NCBI RefSeq assembly: GCF_018614095.1
Contig: NZ_JAGGOY010000032.1
Span: 18,120 to 82,119 of the forward strand
Origin: Streptomyces sp. ISL-87
Lineage (GTDB): Bacteria; Actinomycetota; Actinomycetes; Streptomycetales; Streptomycetaceae
DNA length: 64,000 bases
Direction: 5' to 3'
Position numbers and translations under genes: made by a program. Below, one piece after another: positions 25,839-34,146 of this stretch. How positions within the stretch are numbered: position 1 is the stretch's first letter; each line of letters begins with the position of its first letter. The notes beneath the pieces are model-generated. The model was not told the origin of the DNA and ran no database searches. It saw only the letters and a program-made list of their open reading frames with translations.

Positions 25839-27275
25839 TCAGCCGCTGTTGTCCGGGGGGTAGACGCTGAGGTCGCCGTAGGCCGACAGAGCGCCGGCCA
25901 GGTCACCGGGTTTGTGCCGCAGGGTGGCGTCCAGGAAGGCGAGGGTGGTCGCGGCGACGACGTGCGGGCTCTCGCTGCGGCCCAGGGAGCCGACTATCGA
26001 GGGCACGGGCGGCAGGTACAGGGGGCCGTCCATGAAGGTGAGGTGTGCGGCGCCGGGGACAGTGAGCCGGTAGCTCGTCGCAGTGCTGAGCTTGAGGGCC
26101 TCGGTGAGGCGGGGTATGTAACGCGGGTCGGTTCCGGGGGTGATGGCCTGGGTGAGCGCGAGCGTCGGCTGCTGGAGGGAGGGGAAGGCGGGGCCGTGGG
26201 GGTAGCCGTCCAGATCGATGACGGCGTCGAACCGGCGGTCTTGCCGGGCTGCCTGCAGAGCGGCGGCACCGCCTATGGAGTGCCCGGTGACCGCGACCCG
26301 ACTGGTGTCCAGGCGTCCGGTGAGCGGGTCCGTCATCTCACCTCGGTCCAGATGGTCCAGATGGTCCAGCTGGCTGAGGACGAAGCCGAGGTCGGCGGCC
26401 CGGACGGCCGTCCAGTCAACCGCCAACTTGCCGTCCTCGTCCCGGTCTCCGGTGGAGGCGATCTCGGCGTGAATCGTTCGGCCGTCGGCGAGGATGACGG
26501 CGGCGGAGTCGTACGGGTGGTCGAGGGCGGCGACCACATAGCCGTGGCTGGCCAGTTCCTCCGCCCACGCGGTGTTCTGGGTACGCACTCCGCCCGACCC
26601 GGGAGAGAACAGCACGACCGGGAACCGTTCGCCCCCACCGGCCACCGGAGCGTTGAAGACCGAATGGGTGCGGGCACGCGGGACGCCGTCGACCAGGAAG
26701 CCAGGCAAGCCGACCTCGCGGGCGAGGGCATCGGAGACGGTGCGCGCCTCGTGCTCCGTGCGTCCGAGGTACTGGGCCCGCTGCGCGCCTGCGGGGCCCT
26801 TCCGCGCGGGATACCAGAGCTGGACCACGACCGTGCGCCGGTCGTGCGGATCAGCGGTGAAGCTCTCGGGGCGGAGCGGGTCGGTCCACTGCACCACGCG
26901 GGTCCCGACCGCGAAACGGCCCGACGGCTCGGGGAACACGGGTACGGGAAAGGCCCAGGCGGCCACCGGACCCGTGGCGATCAGGCCGACGCAGGCCACC
27001 GACCCCGGCAACGCCAGCCACCATCGGGCCCGCCACGCCGGCCGACCGGTACGGCGTCGCAGCAGGGGCGAGAGGGCGAACGGCAACGCGACGGCAGCGC
27101 CTGCCAGTACCGGCACCGTCTGCCAGCGGATCCCTGTCACGCTCAGCACGATCGCGGACGGCACGAAAACCGCCCCCGCCGCGATCGTGACGCGTGGGCG
27201 GGCGGCGGGGGGAAGCCAGCGCGCCACCACCAGCGCGACGGCACCCAGCAAGGCAAGGACTTCCAGGGGGGACAT
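25839..27275 (-). CDS. Membrane-anchored alpha/beta hydrolase (PAF-acetylhydrolase-like)
   Basis: A protein of about 478 residues. The first 120 residues hold three or four membrane helices (VLALLGAVALVVARWL and following). The rest is an alpha/beta hydrolase: VVLFSPGSGGVRTQ is the oxyanion strand, AVTGHSIGGAAAL the nucleophile elbow, and PGAAHLTFMD the His. The arrangement fits the PAF-acetylhydrolase type II/dienelactone-hydrolase group. The start is uncertain: ATG 27275 (MSPLEVLALLG) is chosen, with GTG 27302 and ATG 27338 as alternatives. It is divergent from the two-component system at 27662, which may control it. Confidence 0.85.
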   Translation of the reverse strand: MSPLEVLALLGAVALVVARWLPPAARPRVTIAAGAVFVPSAIVLSVTGIRWQTVPVLAGAAVALPFALSPLLRRRTGRPAWRARWWLALPGSVACVGLIATGPVAAWAFPVPVFPEPSGRFAVGTRVVQWTDPLRPESFTADPHDRRTVVVQLWYPARKGPAGAQRAQYLGRTEHEARTVSDALAREVGLPGFLVDGVPRARTHSVFNAPVAGGGERFPVVLFSPGSGGVRTQNTAWAEELASHGYVVAALDHPYDSAAVILADGRTIHAEIASTGDRDEDGKLAVDWTAVRAADLGFVLSQLDHLDHLDRGEMTDPLTGRLDTSRVAVTGHSIGGAAALQAARQDRRFDAVIDLDGYPHGPAFPSLQQPTLALTQAITPGTDPRYIPRLTEALKLSTATSYRLTVPGAAHLTFMDGPLYLPPVPSIVGSLGRSESPHVVAATTLAFLDATLRHKPGDLAGALSAYGDLSVYPPDNSG

Positions 27276-27661
27276 GTACAGCCCCGTGATGATCTCGGTC
27301 ACCCGGCCATACTCGGCGCCGGGTATGCGCTGCCACATCGATCCCGGGTCGCCCTCGTGTGTAACCCCGGTCGCAATCCGAGGCAGGTCCCTGTGCAACC
27401 GGGATAGCAATCGAGCACGCCAGATCAGCGGCCGCCCTGCGACCCGGGAGGTACGGGGACTCCTCCTGCGGTCGTAGCTCGGCACGGTGCCATCAGACGG
27501 TGGACTCATGTGCTTCGCGGGCCCGCGGCCTACCGTGACAGGACCGCGGTACGTGCCGGGCAGCGCGAGGCGTACGTTCCCCGTACTCGACTCGGCTCCG
27601 GCTGTACGCGGTGGCGGCCCCGGCCAGGGCCGCCATGACGCTGAATCGACAGGGGCCTGTG

Positions 27662-28951
27662 ATGACTGAGGCGGCCGCGGAACCCGGCCATGCCCACCCG
27701 GTGAGCCACCGGGACCGGGTGCGGCGGACGAAGACAGCCGTACGGCTGACGAGGTACGCCGACCTGGCCTCCGTGCGAGCGGCACGACTGGTGAGAACCG
27801 GCCGGCGCTGGGGCCTGCGGCTGCCGCCCATGGTGTGGGACTCGCTGTTACCGGCGCTGCTCCTGCTCAACATCATGACCACGCGCGCGCCGCAAGAGCT
27901 CCCGGTGGCCGTGGCCCTCACCGCTGCCCTTGCGCTGCCCCTGGTGTGGCGACGCCGGGCCCCACTCACGGTGTTCGGCGCCGTGGCAGTCGCGGCCTTC
28001 ATCCAGTGGCTGATGGACGTCCAACTGCCGGCGGACATCGCCTTGCTGGTGGCTCTCTACACGGCGGCCGCGAACTCGGGCCGGCGCGGCACGCTTGTCG
28101 CCGGTGCCATCGTGGAGGGCGGGGCCCTGCTGGCCTGCCTGCGCTGGGCGACGGAAGGCGCATTCCTGACCCCCTTCGTCGCGGTGAGCGCGATGGTCGT
28201 CGCCGCCGCCGTCCTGGGTGTGAATGTGCGGACCACGCGCGCCTACCTCGCTGCCCTGGAGGAACGGGCCGCACGCCTGGAGCAACAACAGGACCAGCAG
28301 GCGCGACTGGCCGTCGCCGAGGAGAGGACACGTATCACCCGGGAGATGCACGACATCGTCACCCACAACCTGTCCGTCATGGTCGCGCTCACCGACGCCG
28401 CCGTCTACGCGCAGCACCGGTCGCCCGACAAGGCCACCACCGCGATGCTCCAGATCTCCGAGACAGGCCGGCAGGCCCTGACCGACATGCGGCGCTCGTT
28501 GGGCATCCTGCGGACCGACGAACCGGACGCGGAGCGCCACCCGTTGCCCGGCATCGCACAACTGGAGGCCCTCGCCGGCCAGATGTGCGCCGCCGGGCTG
28601 CCGACCCGCGTCGAGGTCCAGGGCGGCCACACCCGCATACCCGCCACCGCACAACTGACCGTCTACCGCCTGGTACAGGAAGCCTTGACCAACGCCCTCA
28701 AGCACACACCCACCGGCACACACGCGAAGGTCCGGATACGGTGCTCAACCGAGACCGTCACAGTGGACGTCACCGACAGCGGCCCCTGGCCGCCACTTCC
28801 CGGCGCCACACCCTCCGGCCACGGCATCCCCGGCATGCGCGAGCGCTCGGCCGCCTACGGGGGCACGTTGCGGGCCGGACCGCTTCCGGGCGGCGGCTGG
28901 GGAGTCCATACCCGCCTCTTCCTCAGCAGCAGCGGAGCGGTGTCCGCATGA
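27662..28951 (+). CDS. Sensor histidine kinase, NarL/DesK type
   Basis: A 429-residue kinase. Five or so membrane helices occupy residues 60-190, followed by a coiled coil (AALEERAARLEQQQDQQARLAVAEERTRI), the HisKA_3 box TREMHDIVTHNLSVMV with the phospho-acceptor His, and a HATPase domain with VQEALTNALKHTP and GHGIPGMRERSAAYGG. There is no large periplasmic loop, so it probably senses the membrane itself. CAGGGG lies 7 bases before the ATG at 27662. Its stop overlaps the start of the response regulator (ATGA), so both are translated together. Confidence 0.93.
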   Translation: MTEAAAEPGHAHPVSHRDRVRRTKTAVRLTRYADLASVRAARLVRTGRRWGLRLPPMVWDSLLPALLLLNIMTTRAPQELPVAVALTAALALPLVWRRRAPLTVFGAVAVAAFIQWLMDVQLPADIALLVALYTAAANSGRRGTLVAGAIVEGGALLACLRWATEGAFLTPFVAVSAMVVAAAVLGVNVRTTRAYLAALEERAARLEQQQDQQARLAVAEERTRITREMHDIVTHNLSVMVALTDAAVYAQHRSPDKATTAMLQISETGRQALTDMRRSLGILRTDEPDAERHPLPGIAQLEALAGQMCAAGLPTRVEVQGGHTRIPATAQLTVYRLVQEALTNALKHTPTGTHAKVRIRCSTETVTVDVTDSGPWPPLPGATPSGHGIPGMRERSAAYGGTLRAGPLPGGGWGVHTRLFLSSSGAVSA

Positions 28952-29625
28952 CGATCCGCATCCTGATCGCCGACGACGAAGCGCTGCTCCGTATGGCCTT
29001 CAGCACGGTCCTGGAGGCCCAGCCCGACATGGCACCGGTCGGCGAAGCCGCGGACGGCATCCAGGCCATACGCCTCGCCCGCGAGCTGCGCCCCGATGTC
29101 GTCCTCATGGACGTCCGTATGCCCGGGACCGACGGGATCGAGGCGACCCGGCAGGTCATCCGAATCTCCCCGCAGAGCAGAGTGCTGATCCTCACCACCT
29201 TCGACCTGGATGAATACGCCTTCGCCGGACTCAACGCCGGGGCCTCGGGCTTCCTGCTGAAAAACACCAGGCCCGAGGAATTGCTCACTGGGATACGCAG
29301 CGTGGCCGCGGGCGACGCGGTGGTCTCCCCGCGGATCACCCGCCGCCTGCTGGAGAACCTCCGCCCGCACATCCCCGACGGCAGCGGCGCCGACGGCAGC
29401 GGCACCGACCGCGACGAGCGGCTGAGCCGGCTCAGCGCCCGTGAGCGCGAGGTGCTCATCCAGGTGGGCTGCGGGCTGTCCAACACCGAGATCGCGGCCA
29501 CCCTGTGCCTCGCGGAGGCGACCGTGAAGTCCCATCTGGGGCGAATCCTGCAAAAGCTCGAACTCCGCGACCGGATACAGGCCGTGATCTTCGCCTACGA
29601 AAACCGTCTCATCCACCCGGCATGA
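28948..29625 (+). CDS. LuxR/NarL-family response regulator
   Basis: A 225-residue regulator. The receiver domain has ADDEALLRMAF with the acidic pair, VVLMDVRMPGTDG with the phospho-Asp near residue 54, and LLKNTRPEEL with the Lys. A Gly/Ser/Asp linker precedes the helix-turn-helix (LSAREREVLIQVGCGLSNTEIAATLCLAEATVKSHL). It is coupled to the kinase by a 4-base overlap. Likely targets are its own operon and the divergent hydrolase gene. Confidence 0.94.
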   Translation: MTIRILIADDEALLRMAFSTVLEAQPDMAPVGEAADGIQAIRLARELRPDVVLMDVRMPGTDGIEATRQVIRISPQSRVLILTTFDLDEYAFAGLNAGASGFLLKNTRPEELLTGIRSVAAGDAVVSPRITRRLLENLRPHIPDGSGADGSGTDRDERLSRLSAREREVLIQVGCGLSNTEIAATLCLAEATVKSHLGRILQKLELRDRIQAVIFAYENRLIHPA

Positions 29626-29716
29626 CGCCGCCGCCCGGGGCCAACGGCGATGTCCTCAGCTTCGGGCGTCACCAGCGCTACACGATTGTCCGACGTAGCT
29701 ATGACGAGAAGTGTGG

Positions 29717-29747
29717 TGCCGCAGTAAATGCCGGATCTACTGCGGCA
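29717..29747 (+). terminator. Hairpin downstream of the two-component system
   Basis: Perfect arms TGCCGCAGTA and TACTGCGGCA with an 11-base loop lie about 90 bases after the regulator stop. The sequence from here to 29888 contains no supported gene. Confidence 0.5.
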
Positions 29748-29888
29748 GGACCAGAGCGCCGACGGATGGACGGTGGTCACCGGTCGCGGCTGAATTCGGC
29801 GCCTTCGATCAGCGCCGCGCGCGAGCGGCGGACAGATCACGCCCGGCAGCTGTCTGCGCTTCGTCCGCCAGGAAGTCCAGAGGTCCCC

Positions 29889-29925
29889 GGGTGTGAGTAG
29901 TTAAGGTACAGAAAGTGCCGCTGAG
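29889..29925 (+). repeat. Tn3-family terminal repeat, copy 2
   Basis: Same 37-base end as at 24628-24664, same orientation, starting GGGTGTGAGTAGTT. Its inner side leads straight into the resolvase copy, as expected for one end of a Tn3-type transposon. Confidence 0.7.
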
Positions 29926-29946
29926 ATTGATCTTGCTGGAGTTGGT

Positions 29947-30359
29947 CTACCTCGTCGGCGCTTCGAGCTGACGGGGCACGGCGCCAGCGCGCAGCTCGCG
30001 CAGGTCCGGGATGTGGTTGTAGAGGGTGCCCGGCGAGACGCCCAGCAGCTTGGCGATCGAGGTGATCGAGCGGCCGGGGTCGGGCAGTAGATCGCGTGCG
30101 CCGCGGATGACTTCCTCGGTGGCGACGCTCGGGCGCCCGCCGACCCGGCCGCGGGCGGCGGGCAGGCCCTCGTTGGTGCCGATAACGATGAGTTCGCGGA
30201 TGAACTCGGCGAGGGCGGCGAAGACGTGGAAGACGAGCCGACCGCCGGGGGTGGTGGTGTCCAGGTTCTCGTGCAGCGAGGTGAAGCCGATCCCGCGCTC
30301 GCGCAGTTCGGCGACCATGTTGATGAGGTCCTGGAGGCTGCGTCCGTAGCGGTCCAGGC
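29947..30359 (-). pseudogene. Resolvase (serine recombinase) copy 1, N-terminus lost
   Basis: The remaining 137 codons read SLQDLINMVAELRERGIGFTS, LVFHVFAALAEFIRELI and a C-terminal helix-turn-helix (SITSIAKLLGVSPGTLYNHI). The N-terminal catalytic part with the active Ser is absent: at 30360 the sequence flips into the opposite strand (see fold-back entry). It is about 97% identical to the copy at 34128-34565 apart from a 6-base deletion in the linker. The protein would be inactive. Confidence 0.85.
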
Positions 30360-30394
30360 GACACCCTCGTCGTCCCGAGCCTGGACCGCTACGG
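30344..30394. repeat. Fold-back junction inside resolvase copy 1
   Basis: CCGTAGCGGTCCAGGC (30344-30359) is followed, after 19 bases, by its exact reverse complement (30379-30394). The 19 spacer bases are the reverse complement of the sequence that continues the gene in copy 2 (34566-34584). Two resolvase copies in opposite directions must have been joined here. Confidence 0.8.
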
Positions 30395-30485
30395 CCGCCC
30401 GACAACTCAGGTCATTGTGTTAGGCGCTGTAAGAGCGTGTCCCACGTGGCCGTGATCTACGTGTGACGTTGCGGTTGTCCCGTCT

Positions 30486-30524
30486 CACTGGTGCTGTGAC
30501 CGGCAAGGTTCGCCGGGTTGCTCG
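30486..30524 (+). repeat. Dispersed IS-end-like repeat, copy R2
   Basis: Reads CACTGGTGCTGTGACCGG then CAAGGTTCGCCGGGTTGCTCG, about 33 of 39 bases identical to R1 (5366). It points right, toward the opposed copy R3 at 33466-33500, so the two bracket 3 kb. Confidence 0.6.
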
Positions 30525-30539
30525 TCGTGCTGGTTGGAA

Positions 30540-31760
30540 ATGACTTCTGCAGCCAGTGTGGGGAGGCAGGATGGCGCAACCGGTCCGGGGTCCAGGTTCG
30601 CTGGCCGACCGAGCAGGAGGGGCCGAGCCCGCCGCCTGCCCGGCGGATCTCCTGGGCGCCGGCGTTGAGGAGGTCGACGTCCGTGTTCCTGGCCGCCAGG
30701 ACCGTCAGGTTCCCCAGCAGGTCCAGTTCGTCGGGCCACTGGCCGCGCAGCTTGTCCCAGGCCATCAGCATCTCGGAGCGCGCCTCGTCGGCGGTCTCGA
30801 CCGCGTGGACGCGCTCGGCGGCCGACGAGCATCTCCAGGACCTTGTGATGGTCGCCGGTGCGCCAGATGTCCAGGGCCGCGCGCTCGGACTCGTCGCGCT
30901 GGCGGCGGTTCTCCGTGAGGGTGAGCCCGCCGACGAGGGGGTGGATCTCGCGGAAGGCTCCGCCGACGCCGACGGCCTGGAGCTGGAGCGGGTCGCCGAT
31001 CGCGAGGACCTGCATGCCGGTGCGGGCCGCCTCGGTCAGCAGCTTCGCCATCGACCGGTCATCGGTCATCACGGCCTCGTCGACGACCAAGACGTCGATG
31101 CCGGTCAGGCCTTCGCCGGACTCGATCCGCTGCAGCCAGGACGCGACGGTGCGCGAGGGGTTCGCGGAGGCGTCCTGCCAGCCCTGCACGCCGACCGCCG
31201 ACAGGCACGTGCTCCCACGCGATCGGGCAGGCGTCCGTGAGCGTGCTCTTGCCCGCGCCGACCACGCCGATGACGGCGTCGATGCCGTTCCCGGCCGTGA
31301 GGAGTCGGGTGACGACCTCGCGCTGCTGCTCGGACAGGGAGAAAGCCGGAGGCGACTGCGAAGACGTCCATGGCGGCGTCGGCCTGGTCGGTCGTCAGGC
31401 GCACGGTGTTGTCGCCGAACCGCGTTCGGGCCTGGGTGACGGCGACGTCAGGGTGTCGCGGGTGGTGTAGCGGTCGGTGCTGCTCATCACGGTGGAGCCG
31501 ATGTGCGGCAGCGCGACGGCGTAGCCCTCGACGCGCAGGACGTGGTCGACCAGGTGCTCCAGCTCGCGGACGTCGGGCCCAGTCCCGTAGGGCAGGGCGT
31601 TGGCCGCGGCGGCCAGGAGAGCGGCTCGCGTGAAGTCCTTTTTCGTCGCCGTGACGCCGTTTTCGGGCTCGAAGACGATGGCGGCGATGTCGCTGGGCGG
31701 GGGGATGCGCGCCGAGGTCGCCGAGCAGCTGGAAGATGCCGCCGCTGCGGCCGTCGGGGC
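30540..31760 (-). pseudogene. Decayed MobF/TraA conjugative relaxase-helicase
   Basis: Pieces of a TraA-like protein are spread over all three minus-strand frames: FEPENGVTATKKDFTRAALL and GSTVMSSTDRYTT (linker after the relaxase domain, 31400-31680), QARTRFGDNTVRLTTDQADAA (31340-31440), the Walker A VGAGKSTLTDA (near 31250), the Walker B region IDVLVVDEAVMTDDRSM and the motif GDPLQLQAVGVGG (30900-31110), then LTVLAARNTDVDLLNAG (30640-30720). Several frameshifts separate them, so no product is made. It shows that a conjugative plasmid or ICE once contributed to this region. Confidence 0.8.
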
Positions 31761-32085
31761 GGTGCAAGGCGTGAGCAGACGAGTGGGGGGCTGGAGGAAT
31801 GCCTGCGACCGCTTCGGTACGGGCTCCGGCGAGGCTCCGTACACCGTGGCCAAAACCGGCTACTCCATCGACCACGTCCGCAGCACCGCTCAGGACGAGG
31901 AACTCTCAGGCATCGCCTTCAGAAGCACGTCAGCCCGCATGAGACCCATTGAATGAAAATTGGGATCCCATCTGAGTAAAGGACGATTCTAGCCAACCTG
32001 CCAAAAATGGCTTCACAGGAGGCAAAAACTCACAGATGATCGCCTCTGGCCTCCACGGGGGAGACCATAGGGGAGGGGATACTCT

Positions 32086-32535
32086 ATGAAGAGGTTCAGC
32101 AGATTCGCGATATTCGCCGCCGCGAGTACAGCCCTGATTTCTGGCGTCGCCGCGACGCCGGCCGCTGCCAACGAAGCTGGCATCAGCAGCACCGTCTCGG
32201 TCCATACCCGCGGAGATGGCACCCAGCCGCCTGCATTTCTGGGAGACCCTGAGGAATGGGGCGTAGTGCAGCTCACGATTGACAGCTCGGCGCGAAGCAT
32301 GGCGCCGACGGTCATCGTCCCTGCCGGCGGCGGAACGTGGAGCTACGGCTATCAGGAAAGGAACGGCCTTAAGTACTGCTACTCGAACTACTACCACCGC
32401 GACGTGGAGCACAGTTCGACAGTGAAGATGGCCAACAAAACAATGAAGGACATCGAGCCGGCCGGAGAGTACACCAACGCCAACCTCACCGCCGGCTTCG
32501 CCTACAAGTGCGAAACCTTCTACGCCAAGCACTAA
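32086..32535 (+). CDS. Lactococcin 972-family bacteriocin precursor
   Basis: A 149-residue secreted protein. A Sec signal peptide (MKRFSRFAIFAAAS..., cleavage near ATPAAA) is followed by a spacer of about 60 residues and a C-terminal domain GGGTWSYGYQ, YCYSNYYHRD, HSSTVKMANKT, ending FAYKCETFYAKH. The GTWxxG, YSNYxH and HxxTV motifs are those of lactococcin 972, which binds lipid II and blocks septum formation. Two Cys in the mature part could pair. GGGGAGGGG lies before the ATG. GC content is clearly below the surrounding genome, pointing to horizontal origin. The usual large immunity membrane protein and ABC pair are absent; a 204-residue membrane protein follows. Confidence 0.87.
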   Translation: MKRFSRFAIFAAASTALISGVAATPAAANEAGISSTVSVHTRGDGTQPPAFLGDPEEWGVVQLTIDSSARSMAPTVIVPAGGGTWSYGYQERNGLKYCYSNYYHRDVEHSSTVKMANKTMKDIEPAGEYTNANLTAGFAYKCETFYAKH

Positions 32536-32704
32536 ACGCTCAGCACAGGGTTTCTCGATTCCTACCGCCCGCGACAATACGCGAAACCGTGGGATGTCAC
32601 CGTAGGCATTTCGACGCCCTGGGTTCCCGCACAATCGCCGGTACAGGAACCCAGGGCGATCGCCAACCCCCTCTACCGGTGACCCGCAGACAGGGAAACA
32701 TGAC

Positions 32705-33319
32705 GTGAATTTTCCGCGCACTCGCACCATGTCCGCACTTTTGACTCTCGGAGCGGGTGCGCTGATCGGCACGCTTGGTGCGCTCTCGGGCAAATTCGAT
32801 AGCCCGATTTTTCACGTCGCGGACCTTGTGTTCTCCGGGGGATGGTCGTGGGCGTGTTTCGCCTTCCTCATCGGATACGCCCGGCAATCGAAGATAGAGT
32901 CCGCCTGGCTGGCATCTTCAGCATTGGCCATCGGCGTGGCCGTCTACTATCTACTCAAATGGCTGAGCCCCGTCGCGCCTATTGGAATGACAGCCGACGG
33001 GATGGACGGGGAAAGGATCTCGTCGGGAATTCTAGTCTGGGGAATTGCCGCTTTTCTTTTCGGCGCCCCGATGGGCCTCTTCGGGAATCTGGCGCGGATC
33101 CCCGGAATTGGCGGACTTTCGTTCCGTCTCCTTGTTCCGCTCATCGCCTATGTCGAGACATCTGCACGCCTGAAAATGGAAGTGGACACTGCGGCACAAT
33201 TTGCCGAAGTGACCTGGAGCACGATTCGTGTGATCGCTGTCCTCACCGCCCTAGCTCTTGTAGGGCACATGGCGTGGGAGTGGGTGCGCTCGGCGCGGAA
33301 GCGTGAAAGCCAGGCCTGA
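32705..33319 (+). CDS. Small polytopic membrane protein, DUF6518-like, putative immunity partner
   Basis: A 204-residue protein with about six hydrophobic segments (for example LLTLGAGALIGTLGALSG, WACFAFLIGYA, SALAIGVAVYYLLKW, GILVWGIAAFLFGAPMGLFG and a last helix near residue 180). The order of a W-x-C/A-F-x-x-G helix and a V-x-Y-Y-L-L helix resembles DUF6518 proteins; this is by memory and tentative. AGGGAAAC precedes the GTG start. It follows the bacteriocin gene by 169 bp on the same strand, shares its low GC and ends before repeat R3. An immunity role is inferred only from position and topology. Confidence 0.7.
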   Translation: MNFPRTRTMSALLTLGAGALIGTLGALSGKFDSPIFHVADLVFSGGWSWACFAFLIGYARQSKIESAWLASSALAIGVAVYYLLKWLSPVAPIGMTADGMDGERISSGILVWGIAAFLFGAPMGLFGNLARIPGIGGLSFRLLVPLIAYVETSARLKMEVDTAAQFAEVTWSTIRVIAVLTALALVGHMAWEWVRSARKRESQA

Positions 33320-33465
33320 TTCAGGCTGAGGGGAAATCAACTTCCCGCCACGGCATCCATCCTGCCCACACTGGTCACAGAATCCGTGGACCATCTCGAA
33401 GGCGGACGAACCTGTTAGGGGTCTGAGCTCGCAGTGGCGTCCACCGCGGCCGGGCCCAGCGTGCT

Positions 33466-33500
33466 GACCCCGGTGAACCTTCCCGGTCAGAGCACTAGAC
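33466..33500 (-). repeat. Dispersed IS-end-like repeat, copy R3
   Basis: Read on the minus strand it runs GTCTAGTGCTCTGACCGG then GAAGGTTCACCGGGG, matching R1 and R2. It faces R2, so R2 and R3 look like the two inverted ends of one 3-kb unit carrying the relaxase remnant, the bacteriocin and the membrane protein. Confidence 0.6.
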
Positions 33501-33582
33501 GTTCTCCCTGTCACGCTTGATCTTGGTGGTTTCGCTGCCCTGGCACTTCACTACCGGGGCCGGCCGCTTGTTATTCTTTCCG

Positions 33583-33981
33583 ATCACGCGAGCCCTCTTC
33601 CCAGGATCCTTCGACCCAGTCACTCAAGGGCACCAGGACGTTCTCCGCCGCGCCGCCCTCCTGTTCGACGAGGTCGTCGTCTGCGTGATGTTCAATTCGA
33701 ACAAGACCGGCCGCTTCCCCATCACCGAACGGCTGGACCGGCTCCGCGCGGCAGCAACTGACCTGAGCAACGTCACGGTCGACTCCCACACCGGCGGCCT
33801 GCTGGTCGACTACTGCCGCCGAGTCGGAATCGACGTCGTCATCCGCGGAGTCCGCGACGTTCACGACCTGGACTACGAAATGCCGATGGCCCGCATGAAC
33901 CACGAACTGGCCGGAGTCGAAACGTTCTTCACGCAGACCCCGCCCTGGGCCACATCTCCTCCACCCTCGTCACCGCGATGA
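33583..33981 (+). pseudogene. coaD: Broken phosphopantetheine adenylyltransferase
   Basis: The reading TRALFPGSFDPVTQGHQDVLRRAALLFDEVVV, ISER-like site (ITERLDRL), VDYCRRVGIDVVIRGVRDVHDLDYEMPMARMNHELAGVETFF is a clear CoaD: the nucleotidyltransferase G-S-F-D-P-x-T-x-G-H motif and the RG-R-D motif are intact. The expected start codon is ATC, so initiation is lost, and a 2-base deletion near 33940 shifts the C-terminus (the intended QTDPALGHISSTLVTAM can be read across frames). It joins an IS fragment at 33981. The housekeeping coaD must be elsewhere. Confidence 0.82.
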
Positions 33982-34127
33982 GTCAACAGGACCGTATCCC
34001 GAATGATGATTTGAGCGAGCTTCTTCCAGCAGGTGAGCGCGGCAGCGAGGGTGAGGAAGGCGGCGAAGAGGTTGCCCCGGGGGTTCGGTTCGGGGATGAA
34101 GTGCTGGCGCCGGCTGCGGGACTGGAA
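33982..34127 (-). pseudogene. C-terminal stump of an IS transposase
   Basis: The minus-strand frame reads RRQHFIPEPNPRGNLFAAFLTLAAALTCWKKLAQIIIRDTVL, matching the last part of a DDE transposase of Streptomyces IS elements (IS5- or IS1182-like by memory). It is cut on both sides, by coaD on the left and by resolvase copy 2 on the right. Confidence 0.6.
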
Positions 34128-34146
34128 TGATCTTGCTGGAGTTGGC

